From NCBI GenBank assembly GCA_009617715.1, contig VTFK01000687.1, forward strand, positions 1 to 64,000: a DNA stretch of 64,000 bases, given 5' to 3'. Below, piece by piece: positions 1 through 10,654 of the stretch. The position numbers and the translations under genes were made by a program. The notes beneath the pieces were generated by a model. That model was not told where the DNA came from. It ran no database searches and saw nothing but the letters and a program-made list of their open reading frames with translations. Position 1 is the stretch's first letter; the number at the start of each line of letters is the position of its first letter. Source of the stretch: Plectrocnemia conspersa. Taxonomy: Eukaryota > Arthropoda > Insecta > Trichoptera > Polycentropodidae.

Positions 1-250
1 AATCTGGCGGGCAACTTGAAATCGCCTCGTCACAGTAAAAGGTGAAATCGTTCAGATCTCCAGTTTTGGGATCGAACGTGCATGGAATGAAACGGATAAA
101 TTCCTCAATCGACATTGTAAAGGATGCGATTGAAGGTACAGATTCCTTTGAAATTAAAGGTAAAGGGTTGGGGTTGTTAGAAATTAAAGGGGCAGGAATT
201 GAAATATCGAAAAATAAAGGTGAAGGGTTTGAGCGTGTATGGGCAACTTC
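1..250 (-). pseudogene. Ty3/gypsy gag N-terminal fragment (copy 1)
   Basis: The minus strand encodes the start of a gypsy-type gag protein, the structural protein of an LTR retrotransposon. I identify it by similarity to the better-preserved copy at 14597-14866. Both share an antisense signature with the run PKSGDLNDF and a Glu/Ile/Pro-rich leader. It is cut by the window edge, and the initiator Met seen in the second copy is not obvious here. It lies downstream (minus-strand sense) of a primer site and LTR, in the order LTR, primer site, leader, gag. Family assignment is fairly secure. The element's remaining genes lie outside the window. Confidence 0.55.
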
Positions 251-549
251 GATAGACATAAAAGGACTCGCAGTTTGTTAGGAAGATCAAATACTCGAAA
301 AGCGGCGATCTCTCAGCTCACGCAGTTATACTGGTGAGGCTCCAGACTCAACACTAGGCAGCTCGTGCGTGGGTGTTCGTGTGGCTGGACGTCGAAAGCT
401 CTGTTTTAAGGTCGTTGACCTCCTTCCTTCCTGGATCTCCTGAATTCGTCGTCTTCGAAAAGTCAAAACAATCAATTAACTAACTAACTCTCGCCGTGTA
501 GATTCGTGATCAACGTGCTTGCGGCGGGCCGCTTGACGTATCCGACAGA

Positions 550-567
550 ATCCAACCGACTGCGCCA
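550..567 (-). other. Primer binding site for tRNA-Ser
   Basis: On the minus strand, TGGCGCAGTCGGTTGGAT begins nine bases inside the LTR. It complements the 3' end of an insect tRNA-Ser with about one mismatch (from memory of the tRNA sequence). tRNA-Ser priming is known from the 17.6/297 group of insect gypsy elements. It fixes the orientation of the element and marks the adjacent LTR as the 5' LTR. Confidence 0.7.
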
Positions 568-576
568 AAAATATCA

Positions 577-1073
577 TGTTAGGAATGACATTATTAATAT
601 AGGCGAGAGGTAGGTTGTAAAAGTGTTTATTCTGAAGTTAAAATGATACAAAATCGCTCGTGGACTGGTTGACGAAGCTAAGACTCGCGGACGGTCTTGA
701 CTCCGGACTCCTCCTGGACGTGGACTGGTTCTTGAAGAGGGAGAGGTCTTCCCATTCAGAAGTTCTTGATGGGACGAAGGAGATTCCTCCCTATCAGAAG
801 TTCTTGATGAGAAGAAGGGAGATTCCTCCCTAGTTGGATTCCCAACGAGAAGTGAAGTGTAGAGGGAGAGTTCCTCCCGGCTTGGATTCCCAAGATAGAG
901 TGAGTGTACGCCGGCCGTGACCCTCCTTATATAGTAGTCGAGGCACGTGTCGGACGCACTTGGTTGGTGGGGAAAGCGCTTCTGTGATTGGGTGTGGGAA
1001 GCTCGTCTCCGATACGTCCGTTTCGCGCAGGGATATGAATCGAAACGTGGCGCTTCGAAGTACGATTATAACA
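577..1073 (-). repeat. 5' LTR of Ty3/gypsy element copy 1 (497 bp)
   Basis: The LTR runs from TGTTATAATCG to CCTAACA on the minus strand. It aligns end to end with the solo LTR at 27131-27627, which has the same length. It contains a TATA box (TATATAAGG, about 925-933) and a polyadenylation signal AATAAA (about 626-631), both on the minus strand, so it is a complete promoter/terminator unit. GC-rich blocks shared with 27131-27627 and the partial LTR at 12370-12545 define one LTR family. A palindromic MITE abuts its outer end, so no target duplication can be read there. Confidence 0.8.
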
Positions 1074-1292
1074 CTATAGTCTATTTATTTTCAAGAGTCA
1101 GTGCGCAAGAACACTGTTTAACGCGTAATCAAAATGTGCTCTTAAATTTCTGCCTTGTGATTGGTCGTTCTCAATGAAACGATTGATCTTACGGCGAACG
1201 ACCAATCACAGGGCAGAAATTTAAAAGCATGTTATGATTACGCGTTAAACAATGTTCTTGCGCACTGACTCTTGAAAATAAATAGACTATAG
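1074..1292. mobile_element. Palindromic MITE, 219 bp, about 97 bp arms
   Basis: The sequence begins CTATAGTCTATTTATTTTC and ends with its reverse complement. The arms pair with few mismatches over about 97 bp around a short unpaired centre near 1172-1196. There is no coding capacity. It looks like a non-autonomous fold-back DNA element. It abuts the gypsy LTR exactly, so either it inserted at the LTR edge or the boundary is shared. Its superfamily is unknown because no clear target duplication beyond a possible ACA is visible. Confidence 0.7.
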
Positions 1293-1313
1293 ACACCGTT
1301 GTTTGAACCCCAA

Positions 1314-1329
1314 CCTAACCTAACCTAAC
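1314..1329. repeat. Three CCTAA telomere-type repeats
   Basis: Three consecutive CCTAA units, the complement of the insect telomeric TTAGG, occur at the edge of the piggyBac remnant. A similar short run lies at 23884-23896. They could be interstitial telomeric sequence or chance low-complexity sequence. Confidence 0.5.
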
Positions 1330-1985
1330 AGCAAATACTTTGTTGATATCATCGAATCTATAATCAAAGTTTCCTTTTGGTTCTTTCGCCAAGGCTTTTG
1401 TTGTTTTAAGTGGACAAGAAGTAATCCGGTTCTCTCTTACTGTACCAGCTACAAAAAATTTCATTTCTGATAATAAGGTAAGAAGGTAATGGCTTGTGAA
1501 GAAGTTATCAAAAAATATGACGCGATTATTAGGATCAGGAACAACTTTCAACAAGTTTATTACTACACTTTCACTTAAACTCAGGTTTTCATTATTTTTT
1601 TTGTGAAGCTCCACTATAAGGGTCAAATTGATACACATATCCTCCAGCCGAGGCTATACACCACAGTTTGTATCCAAATCTCACCGGTTTCCCTCTTATG
1701 AACATTTTGGCAGAATGGCGTCCAAAATATGGCACCATTTCCTCATCAATCGATATCTTATGGGAGAACACACCAAACTGCATATACCGTTTATTTAGTT
1801 CATTAAAAAATGGTCTTATCTTAGAAAACTTATCTGATTTGTCTAATTTATCATCATCAGAAAGATGAATGTACTTCTTTATTTCATCAAATTTATTCCG
1901 TGACATTGTTTTGTGTATGAGAGGGATCCCTTTATCTTCATCTAAACTCCAGTAAAATTTTGTTTGAGGAAGAGAGTTTGTTTTA
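1320..1985 (-). pseudogene. piggyBac-like transposase, middle part, frameshifted
   Basis: Two overlapping minus-strand frames (1592 to about 1985, then 1315-1638) together encode the central catalytic domain of a piggyBac (DDE_Tnp_1_7) transposase. The upstream frame continues past the first Met as LPQTKFYWSLDEDKG, then MSRNKFDEI, the first catalytic Asp in ISIDEEMVPYFG, and KPVRFGYKLW. The downstream frame contains a second catalytic-type motif, FFDNFFTSHYLL. A single frameshift near 1592-1638 joins them. The N-terminus and the C-terminal cysteine-rich domain are missing. A matching N-terminal piece lies at 8695-8870, across the jockey/R1 insertion complex, so both could be halves of one element. 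That link is inference. Confidence 0.8.
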
Positions 1986-2188
1986 AATCGTTTATTACAG
2001 TCATATTTACAGTTGTTAAATCAATAAAATATAAAATATAACACATGTTACTGGTTATCTTTTAACCATTATCATGTTTACAACAAGAGAAATAAATACA
2101 ATATATGAAGAATATTATAAATAATATACATTGAATAATTATACAGATTAGGCTAAAATACTAAAACCTTTATACAATTTAAAGAAAA
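1986..2188. other. AT-rich spacer
   Basis: There is no open frame or recognisable domain. It separates the piggyBac remnant from the poly(T) marking the 3' end of the jockey-like element. It could be decayed piggyBac intron or flank. Confidence 0.4.
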
Positions 2189-3161
2189 TTTTTTTTTTTT
2201 TTTTTATTTAAGCTAAACAGAACATATATTATAACTAGCACTGGGGATCTGGGGCTAATGTGATCGTGTTAGTAAATTTTAATTTAGCATCAAAGCAATA
2301 TGTGCTTTGGCATTTTATGTTTATACTTGAAATTAAGCGTGACCTTGTCATAATTACCGATTTTCGAAATTAGTTTATTATTGTGAGTTATCGAGATATT
2401 ATTATAATAATTTACCGTTTGGGTATTAATGTGTTCTTTAATCGTTGGAATGGAGTAACGGGTGTGGAGTTTTTTTAAATTGGTATAAAATGGGGTGCTA
2501 TAGATTATTTTTATCGCTTTGTTTTGAATGACTTGTAATTTATTATAATTATTATTACACGTATTGCTCCACACAGGACAAGCGTATGTTAATGTCGGTC
2601 TTATCAATTTTTATAAATAAAAATTTTATTTTTTGTTTTTAACGCGCTTTTTCTGTTAAAAATTGGTCGTAGGGCTGCAATCGCGGAAAGCCCTTTTGAT
2701 CTTAATTCATTAATATGCTTAGAATATTTTAATTTAGAGTCCAAGTGGAGGCCTAGATATTTAACACTTGAACTCCATTCAATATTTTTACACTGTTCTG
2801 TTTTAATAGGTGGAGGCAGCGGTTGCCTGCGCATAGTAAAAATAATGGCCTCAGTTTTATCTTCATTTATTTTTATTTTCCATTTAGTTAGGTGTTTATT
2901 TAAATTTATTAATGATTTTTGCAGTTTTGCAGCTATTGGTTTAAGACCATAAGAACTAGTTAAGACGGCCGTATCGTCCGCGTATACAGAGAGACTTGTG
3001 TTTTTTAATATGGGAATATCGTTAGTATAAATTATGTAAAGATACAGCCCAAGTATGCTGCCTTGAGGAACCCCGGCTGGTATTTTACGCGGCGAAGAGA
3101 AATTATTATAATTTAAAGAAACTACATAGCTTCTATCTTGGAGATACGAACGAATTATTTT
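2189..3161 (-). pseudogene. Jockey-like non-LTR element, RT C-terminal half and 3'UTR
   Basis: A minus-strand jockey-clade reverse transcriptase. Translation upstream of 2834 gives GVPQGSILGLYLY and the catalytic box SVYADDTA (near 2980), then KWKIKINEDKTEAIIF and YLGLHLDSKLKYSKHI (2604-2834). After a frameshift, the C-terminal block runs from 'RPTLTYACPVWS' to 'KHKMPKHILL' (2290-2607). A 3'UTR and an AATAAA-type poly(A) tail follow (T-run 2189-2205). The gene is cut at 3161 by element A and resumes at 8064. Joining the pieces across one 11 bp target copy keeps the RT frame open. Confidence 0.88.
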
Positions 3162-3345
3162 ATTTTTTTTTTTTTTTTTTTTTTTTGGTAAGTAGAGGGA
3201 AATCTTCGAAAGACGTCGTTAGCTTCCAAGTCGCTAACGACAGTGCCGGATTCCGTTGCTAGTCAACGACCTACCGGCTAAAACCCATCTACTGCCCTCC
3301 CCTGAACGACCGGTACTGTCTGTCCGATATATCCCTTCGGTTCGT

Positions 3346-6300
3346 TCAGTTCTGGGACTGTGTCCCGTTGGGGCCGCTATTGCGCTGTCTTTCAGCGTCT
3401 TCTTTGTGTCGCATTACGGAGGTCACAAAGTTCTTCCATGCCTCAAAGAAGCTCCTGTTCAGCAGCATTGATTGTACCATAGTGTTTACTGCGGCAGGCC
3501 TTCCTGTTGTCCTCTCCAACGCTGATCTGTCCGATGCCCACGCCGAGCATTCGAAGAGCGTGTGCTCAGCGTCGTCATCTCTTTCGGTGTCGCAGTGGTG
3601 GCACACGGCGCTCGCTGCTTTGCCAATCTTCTTCAGGTACGTGCCGAAGCAACCGTGTCCGGTCATGCCCTGTGTGAGATGGTAAGATAGCTCACCGTGT
3701 TTCCTGGCGATCCAAGTCCTCAGGTCACCGATGAGCCTGTGCGTCCACCGACCCTTTGGTGGACTCGTCCCATCTTCGTTGCCCTTTCGGACATGGTCGC
3801 AGCTCTGGCGGTCTCATTCTCCTGGCCGTTGTAGGTCGCCTGCCTCTCCAAGGCGAGTAGATCCAGCGGTGGCAAGCCGCATAGGGCAAGAACAGCATCT
3901 CCAGACACTGTCCTGTACGCGGAGGCTACTCGAAGCGCACTTCTTCGCTGCACTCTTTGTGAGACTGAGCCTGGCCTTCTGAATTGTCATGGCCTGTGCC
4001 CAGACCGGGCGCCGTAGAGGAGGACCGAATGGACGACCTCGTTGTACAGTCGTCGCCGGTTCTGTTTCGGTCCTCCGACATTGGGCATCAGCCTGGCGAG
4101 GTCCTCCGCCACACGCGCCGCTTTTGTCGCTGCTGCCTCGGCGTGGCGTACGAAGCGCAACTTGTCATCTATTGCACACCCAGGTAGCGGATCTCCTCTT
4201 GAATGGTATTTCGAGGCCGTCGATCGCTATCTGGGTGGCGGTAGTTTGCGCCTCCGCGTGAAAAAACACTGCTTCGGTTTCTCCGCCGCGAGTGTGAGCC
4301 CGGCTTGATCCATCCATTTCTGTATCAGCTGCAGCGCTTCTGCTGCCTGCCTGCTGCAGCTGTGTCGGTTGCTTTGCGGTGGCGACAACTGCGACGTCGT
4401 CGGCGAATGCGATTAGCTCGACGCCGTCGGGCATCTCCAGGCGCAGCAGCTCGTCGTACATTAGGTTCCATAGAGGGACCCAGCACCGACCCTTGCGGGA
4501 CGCCCGCCGTCACTCGTCGGGTGCGCTTCTTCCCCCCGCAAGCATACTCCAGCAGCCTGTCCGTGAAATAACTCTCGACTATCTTCACCAGGCATGCTGG
4601 GGTTTCGAGTCTCGGAGTGCCTTCACCGTCAGCGTCCAGCTGGCTGAGTTGAAGGCGTTTCCGGACGCCTAAGGCAATCAGTATGGCGTGACTGCTGGTC
4701 TTCGCGCTGCCTCGCCATGCGTGCCTCACCTTCATGACTACCCTCTGGATGGCGTCAATAGTCGACCTGCCCGGGCGGAAGCCGTACTGTCGCTCCGACA
4801 ATCCCATCTTTTCATCTTCTAGTACTGCCTGCAGTCGCTGGAGGATGATTCGCTCAAAGAGCTTTTCCGGCCCCATCCAGCATGCACAGAGGGCGGTACG
4901 CTGTTGGACCCGGTAGAGCTCCCTTCCGCAGGGATCAATACTAGCCGCTGCCTCTTCCACGGCTTCGCGAATGTGCCTCCTTGGAGGCAATCGTTGTACA
5001 CCGCGGCTGAAGTAGCTGCGGGTCCGTCTCGGCGATCCGGCTGATGACTGCGTTCGTTCGCACGCAGTCCGGGCCCGGCGCCTTCTTCACGCTGATCCTC
5101 TTTGCAGCATCGACCACCTCTTCCACAGTGAATGGCGAGAGAATGCTCCGTTCGTTGACCGGGTTGGTCTCGCTGCTGGGCCAAGTCTCTTCTCTGTGTT
5201 GGGGAAGAGACCGTCGACGATCTGTTCCATGTTATTCGGGTCTTCCAAATACGGATCGACGGTGGCTTTTCGAGTTTCCCCTCACCATCCTGTATGGCGT
5301 GCCCCACGGTCAGCCTCGAGCATAGCGCACAGCTCGTCCCAGCATCTAGACTTGCTCGCGCTGATTGCTATACTGAGGGCTTTTCGAGGCCTGCTTGTAG
5401 CCCTCTCTTGACGCCTCGTCTCTGTCTCCTCTGCGCTCTTCTGCGCGCCGAGAGCACTCGCGGCGAAGGTCCGCAATTTCTTCTGTCCACCAGTATGTGG
5501 ATCGTCGGGGCGGCCTCTCCTTCGTGGCATTGACGCGTCGCAACAGTAGCGCAGGAGACCATTAAGCGCTTCCACGGTCCGCTCCGGCGACGCTTCGCTC
5601 AGTGCGGTCTCGATCACTGCACCTCTTCTCGCTGCGACCTCCTCATCGAAGAGTTCGACATCCAGCTTATGCACCGCCCATCCACTCTGTGACGGTGGCG
5701 GTCTCGGACGTGTGCGTCTTGTAGCGTCAGCACGAACTCGACGTACATATGATCACTCGCCGAGTGCACTTCTTCCAGGACGCGCCACCCAGCGACGCGA
5801 TGAGCGATAGACGCACTTGTAAAAGTTACGTCCAAAACAGAGCCGTAACTTCCTCTTCTGAAAGTGGGCGTATTTCCTCTGTTGGCCGCGTGCAAGTTCA
5901 GCTGAGAGGCCATTTCCGCGAGCAAATTTCCGCGGCGGTCCGTTTTGTTGGAGCCCCACTCCGGCGCCTTGGCGTTGAAGTCCCCGGCGACGACAACTGG
6001 CAGACTGGAGGAGGATATGTCGTCCGCGAGCCGGGACAAGTCTGTTGTGAAGGCGTCTAAGGGCGAGTTCGGGGAGTAATAACAGCTGTACAGTCGTATG
6101 TTCCCGACCTCACCCAGACGAAGCCTCTGCCGCCTGCCGCCCCAACTGATGTCTCCCTCAGCCGCACTGACGGCGTAGACTGCACTTCCTGCACCCCGCC
6201 GCAGAGTACCACCTGTGCTGGCCGTCCGGTACTGCTCAGAGATCAACACAACGTCTTCATTTCGCTCGTTGGTCGTGTGCAGCATCAGGTCCTGCGCCGC

Positions 6301-6400
6301 TCTGCACTCATTCAGATTTATCTGTAGTACACGGATTACGCCTGAGTCTGCCGTTTCCTCTCTGCTGTGCTGTAGATTTTGACGGTGCAGGTTGCTGCTT
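3346..6400 (-). pseudogene. Element A ORF2: endonuclease and reverse transcriptase
   Basis: The product would nick target DNA and copy the element's RNA. The endonuclease is well preserved within 5614-6400: LQINLNECRAAQ, EDVVLISEQYR, GDFNAKAPEWGS, SVLDVTF and the terminal SASDH. The reverse transcriptase is split over several frames: KLFERIILQRLQ and RQYGFRPGRSTIDAI (4325-4990), GVPQGSVLGPS, and FADDVAVVA (4165-4461). A C-terminal zinc-finger-like block MTGHGCFGTYL...CHHCDTERDDDAEHT lies at 3346-3666. At least five frameshifts interrupt it. Its FADD box replaces the usual YADD, as in many R1 elements. Element B (15700-18180) is a close family relative. Confidence 0.85.
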
Positions 6401-7574
6401 TGTGGCCTTTCGAGGGCCGCAACGGAAGCATTCCTTGCTCGGTCGTTGTGGTCCGTGCAGTTGGCCGCGATGTGGCCCATGCCGAGACACCTGAAGCAGC
6501 GCTCCTCCTGTTTCTGAGCAGCTCGAACTCGGCTGTGTATCCAACCGACGCGAACCCTCCCCAGTGCCAGCAGCAAGGCGGCTGCTGTTCTGTTCAATAT
6601 GACAGTTGCCGTCTGGGTTCCTCCGTAGGGCGGCTTCAGCGAGACCTTCATGTCGGTCGCTTCCCTCTGCTGAGGCTCGAATGGCCTCGACGACTTCCTC
6701 CTTGACCGTTCCTCCGTCGAGGTCTCGGAGGACGATGCGCATCTGAGGCACAAGTCGGCGAACCTGCATGTTTCTCTCCTAGTGTCTCCTTGATCGAGGT
6801 CAGAAGCTCCTCCGTCTTCTGAGATCCTCGCTCCATTTCTAGGAGGACATCCCCGTTCCTCGTTTGCCTTATCCTGCGGACTTCCTTCGTTACTTCCGGA
6901 TTGGACACTCCCTTCCTGATGGCGCGGATCGCGTCCGCGTAGGACAGGGAGCCCGTCTTCACGGCGATCGCCTCGTTTCGAGGGCCGGTTGCGACACTCT
7001 TCGTCTGAAGGGTGCCCTCTTTCTTCGTCGCGGCCGTGTTTCTCGTAGGTGGGGTCATTGTTTTCTTCGCCGCCGGCTTCCTTGCCGGGTCGGCCTTCGC
7101 CGAGGCTGAGCTTCTCGGCGCCATCATCTTCTGGTTTTTTCCCCCTCTGCTTCCATTCTTCACTTGCTGCCAATCGGAGGCGCGAGTCGACACTTCCGCT
7201 GATGTAAACCCCGCAAATGTGTCAACCGCGAGGGGAGCGGTAGCTGCAGGAGTAGTTGTCGCGTAGTGTGCGGTAGCTGCTGGAAGCTCAGCGGCCGCAG
7301 ATGACGCGATGGCCGCCGATGACGCGGATGCCGCGGATGTCGCGATGGCCGCAGGTGTCGCGGCAGCCGCAATTGGAGTTTCAACTGTCCCTGCTGGTGT
7401 TTCGCTCATCGTCACCACCGGAAGGCCAGCTCGTTTGATTGCTGTTTCAAGGGCGATGAGTGCGCTCTTGACCTCAGTTACGCCCTCCTTTATGGGATTA
7501 TGCACATTTGGCTTTTTCTTAATAAATAGGTCAAGTTCGGTGATCGCCTTTCGCATTCGTGCAAGTTCCTCCAT
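6300..7574 (-). pseudogene. Element A ORF1 (gag-like, CCHC knuckles)
   Basis: An RNA-binding ORF1 protein of an R1-clade element, starting MEELARMRKAITELD. It has an N-terminal helical block with NVHNPIKEGVTEV, a long Ala/Thr-rich linker, a basic stretch, a conserved YADAIRAIRKGV block and MRIVLRDLDGGT. Zinc knuckles follow: ERCFRCLGMGHIAANC in one frame and ECFRCG in another. Frameshifts near 6780 and 6640 break it. Element B shares NVHSPIKEGVMEI, RIRQTRSGEVLLE and VSLRDLDGGT at the equivalent places, so A and B belong to one family. The knuckles presumably bind the element's own RNA. Confidence 0.82.
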
Positions 7575-8063
7575 CTCGATTTACCCGGAAAAACTCGGAA
7601 AAACTCACTTGAACACCGGAAAAACAACGGAAAACCCCGGTACCCGAACCTCCCTCCGTGGGCTAGCCGACCCGCCCGGAAAATTCTCCCGGAAAAACCG
7701 GAAAACCCGGGAAAACGGAAAAACCCCTGGGACCAACCAAATGTCGGAAAAGCTCGGAAAATCTATGAAAATCCAGGGCTTTCCCACTTTCCAATGAAAA
7801 TCCTTTTTCCACTGCACTGTCTCTGTCACTGGCACTGTCACTGTTACTGGGTCAGCTCAACTCGTCAATGCAAGGAGCGACCCAGAGTTGTCCAGCACTA
7901 CACCAGGGTCTGCTCAACTCGGTTTGAGGAGCAACCAGCTGATGATGCTCTGTTCCACTCTTCAGCTGGGCGGAGCACCCGGCTCATGCGTCACCAGCAT
8001 GCGCGCACACAGCACTTTGTACACGCAGTACGTCCGTCCGCGACGAGTGTCGAAACGCGACTC
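7575..8063 (-). promoter_or_regulatory. Element A 5'UTR with GGAAAA/TTTTCC repeats
   Basis: The region upstream of ORF1 is packed with CGGAAAA on the plus strand (TTTTCCG in element sense), about a dozen copies in 7575-7800. CACTGTC-type repeats follow (7815-7850), then a GC-rich 5' end. R1-clade 5'UTRs commonly hold an internal promoter, so this is the expected place for one. The same repeat style occurs in elements B, C and D. Confidence 0.6.
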
Positions 8064-8640
8064 CGAATTATTTTTATTAGGTAGTATGGAGTTTTGTATT
8101 TATCTAGTTTATGTGCTAGCCCTTCATGCCACACCGTATCAAATGCCTTCTCTACGTCTAACATTAAAAGACCTGTACTTTTTTCTTATTAAAATTTGCT
8201 GAAATATGCTCCGTGAGTCTATTTAATTGGTGTGTTGTCGAATGTCCTTCGCGGAAGCCGAATTGCTCATCGATGATTTTAGTATTAAGACAATCTTTTA
8301 AGCGCGATAAAAGGGTTTTTTCAAACAATTTACTGAGAGTAGGCAGTAAGCTAATGGGACGATAATTCAAAGGAATGTTATCTACTTTGCCGGGTTTCTT
8401 AATCGGAATTATTTTAGCGGTTTTCCAGATAACGGGGAAATACCCAAAAGATAAGCAAGTGTTAAAAATATTAGCCAGGTAGTGAAAGCATTTGAATGGG
8501 AGATTTTTTATGAGAATGTTATCTAATCTGTCAATTCCCGGAGCTTTATTATTTTTAAGAACTTTCGCAACACTGTAGATTTCAAACGGGGTGATTTCGT
8601 TAATGATTTTTATCTATCCTGGCTTTGTCAAGTTTACGTA
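8064..8640 (-). pseudogene. Jockey-like RT, N-terminal half (5'-truncated)
   Basis: This minus-strand sequence is the upstream half of the RT at 2189-3161, separated by element A. It encodes KNNKAPGIDRLDNILIKNLP, YFPVIWKTAKIIPIKKPGK, NYRPISLLPTLSKLFEKTL, EQFGFREGHSTTHQLNRL and [10 protein letters not shown], running into [13 protein letters not shown] at the element A junction. It has no endonuclease domain and begins abruptly near 8620, so this copy was 5'-truncated or rearranged before element A arrived. A T-run at 8685-8698 lies just beyond. Confidence 0.85.
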
Positions 8641-8694
8641 TTGTGAGTGATAACCAGTGAATATATGAATACCAATAAATTTTTTTTTTTTTAA

Positions 8695-8870
8695 TCAGTA
8701 CGTGACATAGAAAATGTGTGGTTATTTTTACTATGAGCATATTTTATTGAAAAATCTACTATTTCATCCAAAATTTGTTTATCAAAGAAAAGTTCAAACA
8801 TTTGTATTGGTGTCAAACTCCCAAACTTATTCTTTATTTCTTCGACACATCTAACTTCACAGTTTTATGA
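8695..8870 (-). pseudogene. piggyBac-like transposase N-terminal piece
   Basis: One open minus-strand stretch reads EEIKNKFGSLTPIQMFELFFD, then DEIVDFSIKYAHSKNNHTF. This is the typical N-terminal region of piggyBac transposases, where a 'P..lFe.Ff..el...Iv..t...A' pattern precedes the catalytic core. It could be the missing front of the remnant at 1320-1985, now about 6.7 kb away across the jockey and R1 insertions, but the joining segment is absent. Confidence 0.65.
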
Positions 8871-8939
8871 GTGTCAGTATAAAATTGAGCACACTTCAGC
8901 CATTTTGTTATTGATTTCTTCTTTTTTCTGTTTTGGTCC

Positions 8940-9998
8940 TTCAGGAAGTATTTTGTTGGTTTCAGTGCTGGAAATTGCGCTTGCTCGAGGTTGAATGTGT
9001 TTTCGGCTGCGACGTGTGAACAGTGAGAGTCGGTCTCTGTTGTCTCTTCTGAGTTTTCTGTAAGTATTCTAACCTGCGAGAGCAGTCCTTAAAATTGGCC
9101 GGATAGTCTCCTCCACAACCAGTGCAGATGGCGGGTGCTTCTTGGTCCTTAGAGCACTCGTTCGTGGCGTGGTTTCTGGGGCATTTGACGCACCTGAGAG
9201 CTCGTTGACAATTTCTTGCAGCGTGGCCGAATTAATGACACCTGAAACATTGCGTTAAATGCAACTTATTATGCTTGTACTTTTCAAGCGTGGCCCTGGT
9301 GAAGCAAACGTACCGAATGCTTCTTATAGTGCTCGTTATTGTGTTAGCCGGAAACTGGACAAGGTAGAGCCTGGGGTCTCCTTGTTTCTCGGTCTTGGTC
9401 TACATTGCCGTCACCTTGACGATGCTAAGTCCTTGACGTTCGAGATCAGCGGCGATGTCTTTGGTGGGGACCTCTGGGAGCCCTCTCAGCACGGATTTCA
9501 CCGTCTTATCGTCATCGGCGGTAAATGTGTGAAAGACGCGTTGGCCCTTCAGTCCATCCATTAACAACGCGCGGGCTTCAAACGACGCGCGAAGTATTGA
9601 AACATTGCTACTTCCCGTGTATCGCAGCGAGAAGTTTGATGTTTTTGTGATCGAATTTGATTAATTCGATCGTCTGGAGGTGTGTTCCCATAACTCTCTA
9701 CGATCACAGGCGGTATCCTCTGTTGCTTCCTTTCGATCACTTCTGGAAGCTTTCATATCTGTCGGCTCGTGGTTGGTGGCATCTTGGCATCCTGGGAAAC
9801 TTTAGATGTTTTTTTTGGTACCTGCCACTCATGGTCTGGCAGGCCTGAAGTTGATGGTGAAGCGTTTAGGTACGCCTTCAACGTTCCAAGAGAACGCTTT
9901 CGCGTCTGCGTCTTTTTCATGGCGCTGTCTTTGTAGTTGATTGCAGTGAGCGTGTCTATCGTTGCAGAACGGTAGCGGGGGTGTCCTTTGTACGACAA
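8940..9998 (-). pseudogene. Jockey-like ORF1 (gag-like, three zinc knuckles)
   Basis: The minus strand encodes an ORF1 protein starting MSYKGHPRYRSATIDTL. It passes through VKSVLRGLPEVPTKDIAAD (the PRE_C2HC-type domain found before zinc fingers in jockey ORF1s) to knuckles near 9250-9070: CFRC, ARNCQRALRCVKCPRNHATN, ICTGCGGDYPANFKDCSR. Frameshifts are needed near 9260 and between 9560 and 9750. No ORF2 follows directly; a piggyBac piece and a truncated RT do. The protein would package the element RNA. It resembles the ORF1 of element E (27095-28791) in domain order but is a different family. Confidence 0.75.
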
Positions 9999-10152
9999 CG
10001 GAGCAAAGGGCGAATGCGACAGCTCACGTCAGCAGCACAGAGTGGACTGATTTATGTGACAACGATTTATCTTATATATTGGCCGTAGTTCTGGAGAGAA
10101 GTTCACGGATAGTGCTAGGAAGACGTAAAATGTTATTGCTCTGTATGTAATT

Positions 10153-10370
10153 CTTGGTCGCACTTGATTAACAGATCCGTGTGTGGGCGAGGGGTCGATT
10201 AGATATGGGAAACTGTTTCATCGCCTTGTCTCAAGAATATTTTGATTATGACGACTTAAAATAGCAGTTATTATTTTTTTGTATCTCCCCTATTTCTTTG
10301 TCGCGCTTGATTAGTACATCCGCGCGTCGGCGAGGGGTTGATTAGATATGGGAAACTGTTTTATTCCTCG
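10153..10370 (-). repeat. Tandem repeat in jockey 5'UTR (about 148 bp unit)
   Basis: Two copies of a block with CTTGATTA...GCGAGGGGT.GATTAGATATGGGAAACTGTTT start near 10153 and 10301. They lie upstream (element sense) of the ORF1 at 8940-9998. Tandem 5'UTR monomers are known in several non-LTR elements and often carry the promoter. That role is inferred here. Confidence 0.6.
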
Positions 10371-10650
10371 ATTCCACATCAAAATGTGACCGTCAATATG
10401 TGGTCCACACAGATTATTGAAATAAATCGAAATTGAATCACATAATTCAAACAAAAAACACAACCTCACTACTCAAAAACACTACGCAGTACTAAATTCA
10501 CATCGCGTGACCTCATTCAATTTTGGTAACATGACCTTATTCAATTTTTGCTTCCATTTTTGTAACAACTTTAATCGCTTCCATTAATGGAGCTAATATT
10601 AGTCGACGTCCGATGAGCGATCGAAATTTAAATATATTTACCTACATCAA
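10371..10650. other. Intervening sequence with a dispersed repeat
   Basis: There is no gene. A segment near 10568-10612 (TTAATCGCTTCCATTA...GAGCTAAT.TTAGTCGA) resembles 36207-36262. Nothing else is recognisable. Confidence 0.35.
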
Positions 10651-10654
10651 TCAT

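Larger units (their letters stand above)
3162..8063 (-). mobile_element. R1-clade non-LTR retrotransposon, element A (about 4.9 kb)
   Basis: This is a nearly full-length element on the minus strand with a 5'UTR (8063-7575), ORF1 (7574 to about 6300), ORF2 with endonuclease and reverse transcriptase (about 6400-3346), a 3'UTR, and a poly(A) tail seen as T-run 3163-3186. It is flanked by an 11 bp target duplication, CGAATTATTTT, at 3151-3161 and 8064-8074, and lies inside a jockey RT gene. Clade assignment rests on endonuclease motifs (VVLISEQYR; GDFNAKAPEWGS), a CCHC-bearing ORF1 and the C-terminal MTGHGCFG block. Several frameshifts make it inactive. It has a target duplication and both ends, so it arrived by ordinary target-primed insertion. 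Confidence 0.88.

Noticed and set aside
3256..7841. Many plus-strand open frames over element A
   Set aside because: They are antisense shadows of a GC-rich minus-strand element; the RT and endonuclease motifs are on the minus strand.
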